From assembly GCA_025504975.1 (NCBI GenBank), contig JANUWI010000007.1, positions 1-64,000 of the forward strand: a stretch of 64,000 bases of DNA, written 5' to 3'. The stretch is from Plenodomus lindquistii. Lineage: Eukaryota; Ascomycota; Dothideomycetes; Pleosporales; Leptosphaeriaceae. Made by a program: the position numbers and the translations under genes. This document shows positions 21,741 through 36,400 of this stretch, piece by piece; the stretch's first letter is position 1; each line of letters begins with the position of its first letter. The notes beneath the pieces are model-generated. The model was not told the origin of the DNA. It was given only the letters and a program-made list of their open reading frames with translations, and searched no databases.

Positions 21741-24700
21741 TAATATAAATTTAGATTATTTTAATAATAGTATTCTAAAGCTTTTTTAGAACTAGAAATT
21801 AGAGTACTTGCTAGGCTTTATAGAGCACTATATTAATTATAACTAGTAGTATTACTTTATAGCTTACTTACTTTAATTCTTTAAAATTCTATACTAGAGC
21901 AGCTTTTTTTTAATAGAGTATCTCTAGAAGCATCTTTTACTCTCTTTTTAGAAGGTTTAGAGAGATTTTTATTTCTAAAATGCGTTTAGAAGTAAGTTTC
22001 TAATTTTATAGGAAATTTATATATTAGAGTTTAAAGTAGTTGCAGAAAAGGGCTTATTTCTAGTTAGTATTTAAAACTTACTTTTTCTAGGCTTTTTTCT
22101 TCTAGTCTAATTGCCTAGAGATATTTTAGAGTTTCTAGCTAGAGTTATCTACTAGCTCTACTTTAACTCCTTTTTACTTATAAAGTGTATTAAGTTCTAG
22201 ACAGAAAAAGTTAGCCTAAAAGCGCATCTAAACTCTAATTATTAGTTTTAAAATTTACTTTTTTTTTTCTAAAAAGTTAGTCTAGAAGTCTGTTACTAAA
22301 GTAACTAAATAGCTATTTTCTAGTTTTTAAACTAGGTTTATAAAGACTACTTACTAAATCCTTTTTATAATATTTTTATATGCTATAATAAAGAGTTTTT
22401 TATTATTCTAGAAAACTATATTGCCTAACTAGTCTTTACCTAGAAATTCTATACCTTTCTAAGTAAAAAAGTCTTTTTTACTAGAGATTATAGGTTAGAT
22501 CTCTTTTTTTATAACCTATTTAGTAACTAGCTTTATAGTTAAGTTTATTTAAAACTAAGCTAAGCTTACTAAAGGATCTAGTTTTTAATTCTATTATAGG
22601 GATGTATTGCTAGCTTCTACATCTCTCTACCTTTTCCTACTAATTAAACTACAATCCCTCTAGTATTTACCTAATTGCTTTTTATACATATAAACTAGGT
22701 GCTTCTTTCTCTATCCTTGCTAAAAATTTAGTAGTAGGTAAGCCTATAGGCGGAGTATTTAATATTTGCTTAGGCGTCTATAAAGAATAGGTTTCCTAGA
22801 ATAATTACATTTATATAGTAGTTAATTATAAAGAAGTTTATCTATATAATAATTAATTCTATTTCTACTAATACTCTCTAAACAATCCTGCTAAAACTAC
22901 CTATTAAACTATTTATAAAGACTATTTTTGCGTTCTTTATTTTTTAAAGAAGTGTTAAAATAGAGAGTTAGGCTTTATCTATAGTTTTACGCTAAATAGT
23001 ATTTAGCTTAGCTTCTATATTAAAAAAACTAAAGAAATACTTACCTCTAATAGTTATAGGCATCTTTAGGTAGTCCTTTTAAGTATACTCTATACCTATT
23101 TACTTATTATAGTACTACTATTTTATAGTTACTAGTTTAAACTTTTATTAGTTTTTTTTACTACTTTTAATACTAGCCTGCACCTAATTAATCTCTAGAT
23201 CCTTCTAATTAGTAGTAGTTATACTATAATACTAGAATACTAAGCTATTTAAACTAGCTTTAATAAAAACGTAATTAGAGATAGCAGCTGCATTTATAAT
23301 AGAAACTAATCTAAGGATTAGTTAGTAGTTTTTTTTATTCTCTAAGTTTTTTTTAGTAGTATAAGTAGCATTTACCTATAGAAAGTACTTTTTATCTAGC
23401 TTTTCTTTACTATAGGTGTTCTAAAAGAGCTTTTTATATACTTCTAGTATATTTCTAATAAATATGCCTACTAGTATTAACATAGTAGTAGAGAGGATTA
23501 ATATAATAACTTTATTAGTAGTTAGTAAAATCCCTTCTATAAACTAAATCTTTTTTAAAACTAGTGCTTTTTTTATAAAGGTTTTTTCTAGCGTATTATT
23601 AATTATTTTTTTATCTATAGGCTAGACTTGCTTAGCTTTTTATAGCTTATTTTCTTCTATAATAAGTTTTTAGTAGCCTTTTAGTTAAATAGGCTAGTTT
23701 TTTTTAGCCTTTTTAAAAATAGCCTTTAGTACTGTAGAGCTTAAGTCTAGCTTTAGCTTCTATACTTTTAGATTTCTAAATACGCGTTAATTAACAATCT
23801 TTTAGATAATTAACTTATATTTAATCTAGGCTGCTTAGATTATATAGAGATTATTATTTTCTATAATTACTAAATAGAAAGCGTTCTAGAATACCTAGTA
23901 ATCTTCTACTAAAAGGGATTTTAAATCTGTATTAGAGTTTAGATTTACAACTATAAAGTTATTCTAAATAGTAACTAGAGGTAATAAGTTTTTAAGCTAG
24001 AGTGCTTTAACTATAAATAGGCTAAAATTCTATTTAATCTATATTTACTTAATATAGGCTATAATAGTTTTAAGCTACCCCTAGTTACCTAGGCTAGTTA
24101 TTTAGCCTTATAGGTTATTAGAAATGCTCTAGAAAAGTATTTAGTTTTTATTCTAGTAACACTAACCTTTTTTAGTTAGTTAATTAATTAATAGGCACTT
24201 AGCCTTGCTATGTCCCTACTTATTATAAATAAAGTATATAAAAAGTAATTATAGAGGCTAGTTCTAAAAAGTACTCTAGGTTTACTAGTCTAAAAGCCTC
24301 TAAAATAGGTTTAGTTATTAAAAATAGTTCTATAGTAGCTTATTCTAAGCTTATACCTTTATAAAACACTTACTAGCTATTTCTTTAATATAGATAGCAA
24401 TTAAATAGTTTATAAAAAGCTTAGATTCTTTTAGTGTCTATTAGACTAAAATAAAATTAGATTTACTAAATTATAACTAGAAAAGCTTATTTAAAAGCAT
24501 ATTAACTTTGCTTTAGCTAGCTAGTACTTCTAGAAGAGACTAAGCTATTTAGTAAGTCTTTAGCGTCTAAGTATTTTTTAGGTATTATAGAGTAGGCTAG
24601 CTAAATAAAAACAGCTTAATTTTAACTATCTTCTAAATATTAAACTAGTAATTAGAACTAAATTTCTTTATTACTTTAGTAGAGTTTAACCTCTTTACTT

Positions 24701-26167
24701 CCTTTTTAATTTTAATTTAGGCTAATAGATAACTGCTAATCTTTTTAAAGCTAAAGTTCTAAAGGCGCTTTATAGAGAGATTAAACTTCTAAAAAACCTT
24801 TATAGCTTAGTAAATAGGCAGCCCTTTAATAAAGTAGTATTCTTTTTTATTTCTTTTAATTTCTTCTAATACAATGCACCTTTTAATTTTAATTTAAAAC
24901 TTTTTAAAGTACTTTTTAATATTTAGATTAGGCTTTAACTAATAATTATATAGCTACTACTCTAGGTAAGCCGCACTTTCTTTCTATTAGACTATATTAT
25001 TACTTCTAAACTATTTATAAAAGGCTATTTATAGTAATGTCTAGTTGCAGTCCTCTAGTATATTCTAATACTCTATTAAATAGTAAATAATCTACTTCTA
25101 GCGCTTTTTATAGTAGGTAATAACCTTTTAAACTTTTTTAAATTCTAAAAAGCTATAATAAAGCGCAACTTCTTTATATCTTTTAAAGAATACTATAATA
25201 TTAGAACTATTAAAGCTTAGAAAGTATTTAGAAAAGAAAAAGGCCTAAGTAAGCTTTAACTGCCTTTATAAAAGTATTTAAATTGCTTTAGCTATTATTT
25301 CTACTACTAGATCTAATAGGTGTTTAGTAGAGCGCGGCTAAAACTTTTTTAAAAGAGGTTAGTATAGCTTATTTTTACTACTTAATAGATTCTATTTCTT
25401 TAGCTTTTTTAGCTTTAGGCAATTGCTAGTTAGTCCTTTTAACTCTAAAAGTATTAGAAACTATTTAAAAGTAGTAACTCTAGAGTCTCTAGTATCTATT
25501 ATTAGCGTGTTAGATCTCTAAATAGATTCTAGACCTAGAGAGATAGCTACTAATTTAGTATTAGTTTTAAAAATTAGTTTCTAATTAGCTATTATAAAAA
25601 TAAAGCGTTAAAAGAGTAGGCAGAGTACTATTGCTTATAAAAAAATAAAAAGTGTGTCTTTTACAGCTTTAAAGATAAATTAGAATATAAATAGTACTAG
25701 AAAAATAAAGAATAAATTATACTTTTTTTAATAAGTCTTTATATAACATGTTTATACTAGTCCTTTAGACTGTATTATAATTATTTTTCTAGCTTTAGCC
25801 TTTAATTACTGCTCTATTCTAACCGCCCTTTAGATTTTATAGTTTAATTTCATTTTACTTACTACTAAGCTGCGTTTAGAATAATTTTATTATTACTAGC
25901 TAGAGCCTATGCCTATATAACTATAATAGCTTTACTAAAAAAAACTTATACCTCTATTAATTTTCTAAAATATAAAAGCTTTAAAGGTATATTAATATCT
26001 TTTTACTTACTACTTATTATATTACTAGTTACTAAATTTAGCTTACTAAATTTTCTACTACTCTTTAGATTTCTAAATTATAAGAGTAATAACTTAGGCA
26101 CGCAATAGGTGTTTACAGCTATTCTAAAAATAAAAGCTAATAGTTTTAATTACTTTTTAGTTACTTT

Positions 26168-26362
26168 TATAGAGGAAAACTATGCTTTACTCTAGTACAG
26201 GAGGCTTAATACTAAATTAGTAAAAAGTAGATTATAAAATAACTAAGAAAAAAGTGTCTACTATCTCTAATAGAACTTTAGATAGCTATTTATTAGTTCT
26301 GCTCTACCTACGTAACTCCTCTAAAAGCTGCTTAGGCCTCTATACTATGTATTTCTACTATA
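26168..26362 (-). repeat. 5' LTR of gypsy relic 1
   Basis: Begins TATAGAGGAAAA on the plus strand (TG changed to TA by RIP) and ends CTACTATA. Same length as the 3' LTR. Confidence 0.8.
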
Positions 26363-26497
26363 TTAGTTAACTATAAGGCTATAAAGTTGCCTATTTATAG
26401 TAGCTAAAAGCTATAACTTAGCTAATTATAAAGCTTTAGCTAATACTCTATAGCTATAAATTTTATAGCTAATAGAATAGTTAGCCTATTCTAGAAA
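26363..26497. repeat. ~52-bp satellite array, right part
   Basis: Starts with TTAGTTAACTATAAGGCTAT, completing the satellite unit interrupted at 16723. Units decay toward 26497, where the right copy of the poly-T segment begins. The first four bases (26363-26366, TTAG) are the right target-site duplication of the gypsy relic. Confidence 0.7.
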
Positions 26498-26684
26498 GCT
26501 ATAATAAACGCTAATCTATTACTTTATATACCTATATTCTATTAGTCTTTGCCTAGAGACTTTTTTTTTTCTTTTTACTAAAGTTAAGTTACTAGATTAC
26601 TGTCTCTAGCTAAGTAGCCTATTTATAGAATTAGAAAGTAACTATCTAGCTAACTATAAGGCTTTAAGAAACCCTCTATTACTA

Positions 26685-26726
<42 letters not shown>
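26498..26726. repeat. ~230-bp segment ending in a 38-nt poly-T tract, right copy
   Basis: Direct repeat of 15588-15821. T run at 26689-26726. Sequence just after the run (CTTTACTAGATAAAC, then ATTTATAGAGTAGTA) also matches the left copy, so the repeated unit continues beyond the poly-T. Confidence 0.7.
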
Positions 26727-26728
<2 letters not shown>

Positions 26729-26929
26729 TTATCTATCCTTTACTAGATAAACATTGCCTATTTATAGAGTAGTAAAAGCCTATTAACTTAAAGCTATAGC
26801 TACTCTATATTAACTATTTAATCTACGCCTATATATTTAATAATATAAGGTAATCTAAGTATATTAGGCTATTTAATAAAGACCTAAGTATACGCGTAAT
26901 ACTATTAAAGTACAGCAGCTACTCTAATA

Positions 26930-27440
26930 TATATAAAATAAAAAGTAAAGTATATATAAAATAAAATAGTAATATATAGCTAGATTCTATTTACTATAAA
27001 ATAAAAATATATATAGAGGTAAAAAGGTAAAACTAAAGGTAAAAACTATATATTTATTTATTTTAGAACTAGCGCGCTTTTATAACCTTTATATTTATAG
27101 TTTTTTACCTTCTACTACACCCCTTTATATAAATCTTTAATAGCATCTTTTAGGCGCTTTGTATAGTTTATACTAGAGTTATCTACCTTTTAGAAATATT
27201 TAAATAAGTGTGTTATAGTTCTATAGTAGTATTATTTAGAAACTATATATTTATTTATTTTAGAACTAGTGTTTATACTATATAGGCTTTACTACTACCT
27301 ATTTTATATTCTCTATATTTTTATAACTATATATCTAATTACTAAGTAGACTGTACTATTTAACTTCTTTATAATTGCTTTATAAAATAGGCCTAAAAAG
27401 TCTACTACTTTTACTCTAACTCTAAGCTACTTTTCTTTTT
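26930..27440. repeat. Unidentified RIP-mutated repeat family, copy 3 (partial)
   Basis: Matches 14155-14640 closely: GCCTAAAAAGTCTACTACTT near 27390 and GTTATAGTTCTATAGTAGTA near 27210 are shared with C/T changes. The minus strand reads VVDFLGLFYKAIIKKL in one frame (27365-27415) followed by a longer block with few stops. No family assigned. Confidence 0.6.
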
Positions 27441-30400
27441 TTATAAGTATTTATAGGTAAACTAGATTATATTCTTTATAACCTATAATATATATACACC
27501 TTTACTTATTAGTACTAAATTATAAAAATAGTTTTAGTAGTTCTATATATTCTAAAATATAGTATTATATTCTATTATATTATATATATATTACTACTAC
27601 TTCTTTTATAGTTTTTTATAGTTTAACTATAATATTACCTATATATCTAGCACTATATATAGATATATATAGTAAATAGACTTATTTTATTTATTTATTA
27701 TATACTATTTTTTAGAGTTCTACTACTTTACGCATAGTTTAAAAGGCATATTATATAAGAAATATCTTTTTAGTCTAATATTCTAGTTTATCTTTTTATA
27801 GATAGTTTTTATATAACTACTAGTATACTTATAGCACTCTACTTTAGCATAATTCTAGTCTCTCTCTTTAATAAAATAAGCTACATAGTTATTAGCCTAA
27901 AATTCTCTAGTTTTTTTAATAGCTTCTAATAGGTTTACTAACTCTGTTAGGAAATTCTACTATGTACTTACTAGTATTAGTTACGTAAAATACTAGTAAC
28001 TAGGCAGTTAGTAACGTAAGTTACTAATTTACTACTTTTACTCTATAAAGCCTTTTTTTACGTATATAATAGCTAAAGAACTAGTAAAATACATCTAGTA
28101 TAGTAAGTAAAAACACATATATTATATACGCACTAGGTATCTCTAGTAGTAGTAGGTTAAAAAAAGTAGGTAATATAAAATACCTAAATTACTATAGATA
28201 CTATAAGTACTATTTATACTATTTATACTATCTACACTATACTTACTATATATAATACTTATAATACACTTATAAAGTATATTATACTACTATAAACTAC
28301 TACTATAAGTTATTAAACTCTAGATTTATAGATTATATGCGCCTAGTAAAAAAACCTAGTAACTCTAGTATACTAAAAGAGTTAACGTATATTATTTAAT
28401 ACTATAACTTTAAAAATAGTTAGAAGCGCTATTTACTTTTTTAGGTTTTTTTATATTATTTATATATATAGCTTTACTTATTCTGTATATATTAGCTATA
28501 TTATTTAAAGTATAAACCTTAGTTATAGTAACTACTATACTATTAGTTAGATATATTTTTTATAAGTTTTATATAAATAACACTATAGATAAAAAAAAAA
28601 TAGTACTACTATATATAGTATTAAAAAACTCTATTATAGTAGTAGGTAAATAATAGTATTAATTAAGTATTATAATTTAGTATAGGTAGTAGTATATAGT
28701 ATTACATCTATAATATAGCCTAAATATAAAAAGCGTTTATAGTAGTACTTATTATTTTATATTAGCTACTCTATTAGTAGGCTTAACTCCTCTAGAGCTA
28801 GGTTAAAGTTATCTAAAAAGATTAGTAGACTTAATTAAAGATAAAGGTTAGCTTTAGAAAGCTTACTTTACTAGTAAAACTCTATAAAAGTTATCTCTAC
28901 TTTTTTTTACTCTACTATTATCTTCTTTACTATAGCACGTTACTCTAGAGGTAACTTTATAAGTTTATTAGCTTCTATACTATTAGGTTTACTATCTAAC
29001 TTAATTTTATTTACTACTACACCTTCTAGCCTAGTAGTTAAGTAATCCTTTATTAGTTTTTTAATTACTAGCTATTTATTAGCCCTCTATACCATGCCTT
29101 TTTTTAACTAAAATAACTAGGCTAATATAAAAGGCTCTATAGAATATTAGTATTATTTAGATAACTAGCTTATAACCTACTAACTAGTTAAATAAAGTCT
29201 ACTATAGCTAATAATTTAACTATATTTTTATTTTAATAGCTAATAGTAAAGTCTAGAGCTACTACTATAAAAGCTATTAATATTATACTAGGTATATTAA
29301 ACTACTTTACAGCGCTATCCTTTACTACTAGTCTCTACTTTAATATAGGTAGATACTAAGTTTTAGCAAACATTTTAGCTATTACTTAATACTTAAATAG
29401 GGTGCTATAGTTAGTTAGATTACTATAGATAAATTTAAACCCTTTATATAGTTTAGCTAGTAATATAGATACTATTATACTAGTATAAAAGCTATACTAG
29501 CGCTCTACTATAAAGTAAACTATATTTATTATATAATAATAGAAGCTAGTTAGAGTATTATATATCTAAAGTTATTAGTTATATCTAATATAAGTAGAGG
29601 TATGCACTTCTTTTACAGAGTTTTTATATAGATTTTATTATAGTATCTCTGTTTTAAATATTACTACTATCTACTTATTTAATAAAAGCGTTTTAAACTT
29701 ACTTTTATAAAAGTTTATTTATAGAGTTACTATATAGGTATAGTTTATATTATTCTCTATAAATATAGTATATAATAAAAGCTTTATTATACGCCTTATT
29801 ATTTTACTTTTCTTAGACTATAAATATTTAGTTTTTTATTTTTTAAGTCTCTATATCTAAATTGCCTAGTTAAACCTAGTATTTAACGCCTTGCGCTTAG
29901 AATAGGTATTTTATAAAAAGAAAAAGTTTAAAGCTATATAAATATTAGTATATAAGTACTAAAACGTGTTACTATAGATATATACCTATATCTCTATTTA
30001 ATTATACTTATTTAAATGCACTAGGTGTAAATGCTCTATCTATTTTCTATATATATTTAGTACTAGAATATATACTATAGGTAGATAGTATAACCTACTT
30101 AAGCTTTCTATTACTCTAGACTTTTATAAATATTATTACTAAATTTTATTTTATATTAGAGTGTGCTTAAATAAAATAGTACTTACTAGATTTTTAAAGT
30201 TATTAAAGTAGTTTAGTTTATAGTTAGTAGTAGACTGCATAGATTTACTATATTATAAATTTAAGTCTAAAAGTAGTAGTAGTAGTAGTAGTAGAATAGA
30301 TATGCTAGTAGTATATAGTATTCTATAACTCTAGTTAATATTTTTAGAGTTAGAGTATATATAAAATAGTTAGCTAGATATTAGTTATAGTTTTAAATCT

Positions 30401-33400
30401 AATTTTACCTAATAAATTATAGTTAGTATATAAAGCGTACTCTAATATAGTAGTTATATATATATAGTATTTATAGTTCTATTTTAAACTAATTATACAT
30501 TCTATTATTATATATATTAGTTATAGGTGTTAAGTATAGTTTAATTATTATATGTATTTTAAACGTGCTAACTAGTACGCGTTTTATAATATAATAGTAT
30601 ACTTTTTCTAAACTTTATTAGACTTCTATATAGACTAAAAATAGATAATAGAAAAGCATTGTATATATTCTAGATAGATAGTAGGTGTTTACTAAAACTT
30701 AGTATAGTTAATAGAGACTAAAAAAAAATAGGTATATAAAATACTTAGAGGCTAAAAAAAAGTTATTATTTAATTTATACTATGCTAAATCTAACTATTA
30801 TTTAGTGTTACTCTCTATTACTATATATTAGTATAGAATATTTACTATAATAAATAGACTTTATATATATCTAGGCTTTTCTCTCTATAATAAATATAGA
30901 TTAAGTTTTTTTATTAGTAAAAAAGTCTATAATAGTACTATACTATTAGAATACAGCGTTAACCTTTATCTAAACCTATTAGTTATCTCGTTTAATATAG
31001 TAAAATAAGATATTTACTACTAGATTAAATAGTAAGTTTTAATAAATTACTACTATAAACTTATTATATTTTATATTATCTACTAGTATAGTGTTTTTTA
31101 TAGTAGAGCTATAAAGTAAATTCTTACTATAAATAAAAATAGATGCTATATACTCTATATTATATATAAGTATTATTATAGATATCTATATTAAAGTATA
31201 TAGTATTATAAACGTAGTTACACTATATATTTAAGTATTATATTAGAAAAAAATAGAGAGGGATATAAATATTTATATTTAACTTTAATGTATTATATTA
31301 TAGTTACAGCGCTTTACTATAAGTATAATAACTTTATATTATTAAGTACTATTAAAAGCAGCGTAACTACTACTATATCTAGATATAACTATAGAACCTA
31401 GTTATAGTAGTCTATTTTATATAAAACGCGTTTTTAAATTATAGCTAAAAAGACTTTATAATAGTATTACGTTTTTAAAACTATAGTATATATAGTAGTA
31501 CTTATTCTAGAATATATTAAATAAACTATATAAATAGATTTATAAATTTAATATATTTAACGTAGTATAAAAAGGTGTAGAGTAGTAGAATATATATAGT
31601 AAATTTATCTAGTACTATATATATAAAATGCTTAGCGCTTAACATAGCTATTTTTATACCTATAGCTAATAATAATTTAGATAATATCTATCTAGATACG
31701 CTTTTAATATGCATAAGTAGTATAAAATTATATAGTTTAGAGTCTAGTAAATAGTTCTATTTAATATTACACTATTATAGTTACTAGGTGTATAATAGGA
31801 ATTTTAATACTATTTTATATATTTAAGTTTTTATATAAATATATATTTAGCTTTATTTAAACTTTATATATACTATAATATATATACACTATTACTAGTA
31901 GTATAAACTATATATAAAATACACTTCTATAATAAATAGATAATATATTATTTAATCTATTCTATACCTATCTTTTTTTTTTATACGCTTGCATTATACT
32001 CCTCTACTTTTTTATAAAATTTAGAGAATACTAAGTGTTATATTTGTTCTAGTCTATATAATTATTTACTAAGTAAGTTATATCTCTATTTTTATTTTTA
32101 TAGAGTAGTTCTTTTTATATAAAGTTTATAGGCTGCAAAATAGACGCTATATTATACATTTAGAAGGCTTTAAACTTACGTAAATATACTATAGTATTAT
32201 AAAATTAGTAGTAAACTATTATTATACTATTAACTTTATTAAATACAGCTTTATTATTAAACTATATAGTCTTTATAAAAGTATATTAGTACTACTTTTT
32301 TAGTGCCTTTATAGTGTTTTTTTTTTTTAGTAGTATAAAAACTAGATAAACTTAGCCTAGTAGGCAGCTAAATATAAGGTAGTTATCTTTATTATCTAGT
32401 TTTATATACTTTTAAACCTAGATAAAATCTTTCTATTTTTTTCTAGACGCGCGGTAATTAGTTAAATAATAGACTATAAGTTTCTTTTTAGTATTTAGAT
32501 TATTTACACTTTTACCTATACCTATCTAGTATATAATAAATTAACTAATTTATATCTTTATACTCTATACCTACGTATTATCTATTTTTTATTTATTTTT
32601 ATTTTTATTTATAATTAGTATATAGTTACGCCTTATCTATTAAACTATAATATAAGTAGTAACTACTACTAGAAAGTCTAGATAAAATAGATAATCTACT
32701 ACTTTACTAATAGTTATAGTTTTTATATAGTTAGAAGTAGGCGTAATAAACTATCTAAGCTTAGATATTATTACTAGAGTAGCAACTCTAACTATATAAA
32801 CTTCTATAATATAATCTACTTAGATCTGTAGGCTACTATCTATATACATCTACTTATATTTAAAAGTAAAAAGAGTAGTACGCTTTAAATTATAAATATA
32901 GATCTATTATAAAAAGTAATAATAGTTTATTATTTAATAGAACTATTTAATTATATTACTATAAAATGCCTCTCTATTAGTTCTAGTATCTAGTTTATCT
33001 AATAACCTAAAATACTTAATATTGCTAATTATATAGAATAAAGCGTACTATTTTAAAAAATAGAAGTGCTTATTTAAATAGTATAAACAGAATTTCTTTT
33101 TATATACGTCTATTTAGTTAATAGCGCTCTATATATAATTAAAGGTAGTAGTATTATAGTATTAGTAGAATATAATAGCTATAAAATTATATACAGCGTA
33201 GATAAACTATATAGTATAAAAAGTATATAAGTATAATAGAAAGAATATAACTACTATAAGCTATTAGGTAAGAACTTTTTACTTTTTTCTAGTCTACTAT
33301 TTCTATTTACTATAACTTGGTATTGCGTTATTACCTATCTAATATAGTAGCTGTTAGAAGTATTTATCTAGCTATTCTAGTTCTAATACTTTTTAAATAT

Positions 33401-36400
33401 AAGTATTATCTTTTACTTACCTTTATTTAAAAACTTTCTTTTTAAAAAGCTTTTTAATCTAGCTTAGTGTGTGCTGTAGAAGACTTTTAAAAAGTAAATA
33501 AAATATATTAGTTAGTATTCTCTAGTATACATTAAACCTAGCGTATTTCTAGGTAAAATAAACTTCTAGATATACCTAGCTTGGATTATCTATTAGTATA
33601 TTTTTATATATTTATAGTTTTTACTACATTTACATCTATAGATTATTACGCTATAAGTATTTTATATAAAAATCTTTTTAATTACTAGGTAGAATGCTAC
33701 ACTAAGTATAGTGCTATTTAAATTTAACTTTTAATATAAAAACTTACTTTTTATAGTCTATAAAAATGCATAATAATATTAGATAGTAGTATTAGCTTTA
33801 ATTATTAGCGTAATATAAAGTAAGTCTATAAATAGAGTAGTATTCTAGAGCTAGAGTCTAGTAAAAATAATAATAAAATAGTAAATAGATAGAATATACA
33901 CGTTTTAATATATAACTTATTATATGCTAGTAAACTTTTTTCTTACTAATACTAGTAATAATAAATACAAATTCTATAAGAATAGTACTAGGCGTAAGTT
34001 TTCTACGTTAGACTTTATAACTAAAGTTACTAATAGAGAGATATACTAGCTACGCAGTAACGTTACTAGAATAGTATAATAACTAGGTTTTATCTATAGA
34101 TATAATAATAGAGACTACTATACTACTAGGTAGTAGTCTAGTCTATATTTTCTACTACTAATTAGCTAAGTAGATATTATAGTATATATATACCTTTAGA
34201 GTATTCTTTTTATTATATATACGTATAGAAGTATAAACTATCTCTAATATAAATAGTCTATACTCTAAAATAAAAGCTATTACTTTAATAATATTTTAGT
34301 ATAGTATATAGTGCTTAAACTTAGTATCCTTTATAATATCTATAGAAATTGTTTTTTATATCTATGCTTTATTCTTTACACTACTATCTAGTAAAAATAG
34401 TCTGCTTTTCTAATCTTTTATATTTAAAAATCTAAAGAGATTATATATTAGTTCTATATAGAAATCTTTTATAAAGTTATTTATATTGCTTTTTATAGCT
34501 CTAATGCAATTTAGCTATATTATAAACGTGTAGTTATAGTTAGACTAGAAGCTAGTAAATATAGGCGTTTTTTATTTATTAGTAGATATTTTATAATACG
34601 CTACTTTATATACCTAAATAGTACTTAGGCTATAAATAGAATAACACTTCTAGTAGAAATACTATTATAGGTAAAGGTTTTATAGTATAACTAAAAAATA
34701 GTAGACTATAGCTAAGTCTTTACCTAGTTTACTGCGCTAAAGTTAGATATAAAAAGGCTATTTTCTATACTACTTTTCTTTTCTATATAGCTAATAGAGT
34801 TAGTGCTGTTCTAGATAGCTATAAAAAAACTAATATCTAGTAAAATAGTATTACCTTTATATATCTCTAATATATCTATTTCTAGAAATTCTATTACTAT
34901 AGTATAGTCTTTGCGTTTATTATAGCTTAGTATAAAGCATTTATTTTTGTATAAAAAGATTATAGTAATAAAATAAAAGAGGGCTATTTAGTATTTTAAG
35001 TATAACCTAGTAGTAACTTTAATATGCTTTTACTAGAAGTTCTACTACTAGCTAGTTTAAAAAGGCCTATTAGGCGCGTAGCTATATTTTATAGTTAAAT
35101 TAGACCTATTATATAGATAATAATAGGTTAGGTATATTATAGAATATAGCTACTTTTTATAGGCTTACTAGTATTTATATAAACTATTTATATAAAAAAA
35201 GACTTTATAGCACTAGTTATAGGTTTATAAAGAATCTATATTATATTAATATATATATAAACGTATATTATAAGTTAAATTGTAGTAGGTATTACGTAGT
35301 TAGTAATATCTATAGCAAGTTATAAATAGAATTTACTATATAGGTACCTAAATATAGTAGATAGTATATTACTTTTATAACTTTATATTATATAACGTGT
35401 ATACTCTTTCTATACCTAGCACTATAACTATTATAATAGCCTAATAAATAACCTATTATATATAAAAATTTATAATTTAAACTACTTACCTATAGTAAAG
35501 CTAGACGCATGTATAGATATAAAGTTTAGACTAGTAAAAGTAGTTTTCTATCTAAAGTTATTACTTACGCTACTTAACCTTTTTATATACCTTTCTATAT
35601 AACTATAGTTATATTTAATAGCCTTTTTAATAGCTATTTATAAACTAGTTATAGGCTATATTATTAATAAAATCTATATAGATACCTAGTTTTACCTAAT
35701 AAAGTAATTCTAGTATAGTATAAAAGCTACTAGGAGGTCTATAGTATATAGTTATTATTAATCTCTAGCTAAACCTAGATATTAATACTATTTATAAAAA
35801 GCAGCTAGCTAGGCTATTTTAATTAGGCTTTTTTTACTTACTTCTTTTAGCATCTAATTCTTTTTTAAAACTCTAAAAAAAGCAGTAATAGGGATTTTAT
35901 TACTTTTATACTTTAGATTAAATTAACTAAAATCTTTCTACTTTAAACCCCTAAAGTTATAAAGTGTAAAAGTGTATTTTTTAATACTTTTAAATAAAGT
36001 TAATAGAAAGTAGCTATAAGCTTTACTTTACCTATAATAGTTATAGTTAAACCTAAAGTTACCTAAAACTTCTATTTCTATATTTTATAACTAGCGCTGC
36101 TACTAGAACTACTAACTCTATATTATTAGAGACTCTGCATTATTAAAGCTTTATTATAAAAAAAGGTACTATAAAGTTTAATAAAAAGTTTAAGAATTAA
36201 AACCTAGGTTCTATCTACTATAGTAAGCTAAATTATAACCTTAACTAAACTATAGTTAATGTTTACTAGTAATAAAAACCCTTTTTACTAAGTCTTCTAA
36301 TATAACGCCTAATAATTAGTTAATATTATTAAAATAGTGTTTAGCTAGCTAAAGAGCGTTATCTAAATTAATTACTAATTAGCTTTTAGAAAAATATAAG

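Larger units (their letters stand above)
16724..26362 (-). mobile_element. RIP-degraded Ty3/gypsy LTR retrotransposon 1
   Basis: A 9.6-kb element bounded by 195-bp LTRs and a TTAG target duplication, inserted in the 52-bp satellite. Gypsy pol order is recognisable on the minus strand: RT near 21.3-21.7 kb, the end of RNase H near 20.5 kb, integrase near 19.8 kb. All frames are broken. About 4.4 kb on the 5' side (21.75-26.17 kb) would hold gag and protease, and about 2.7 kb follows integrase; neither is named. The element cannot be active. Confidence 0.85.
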
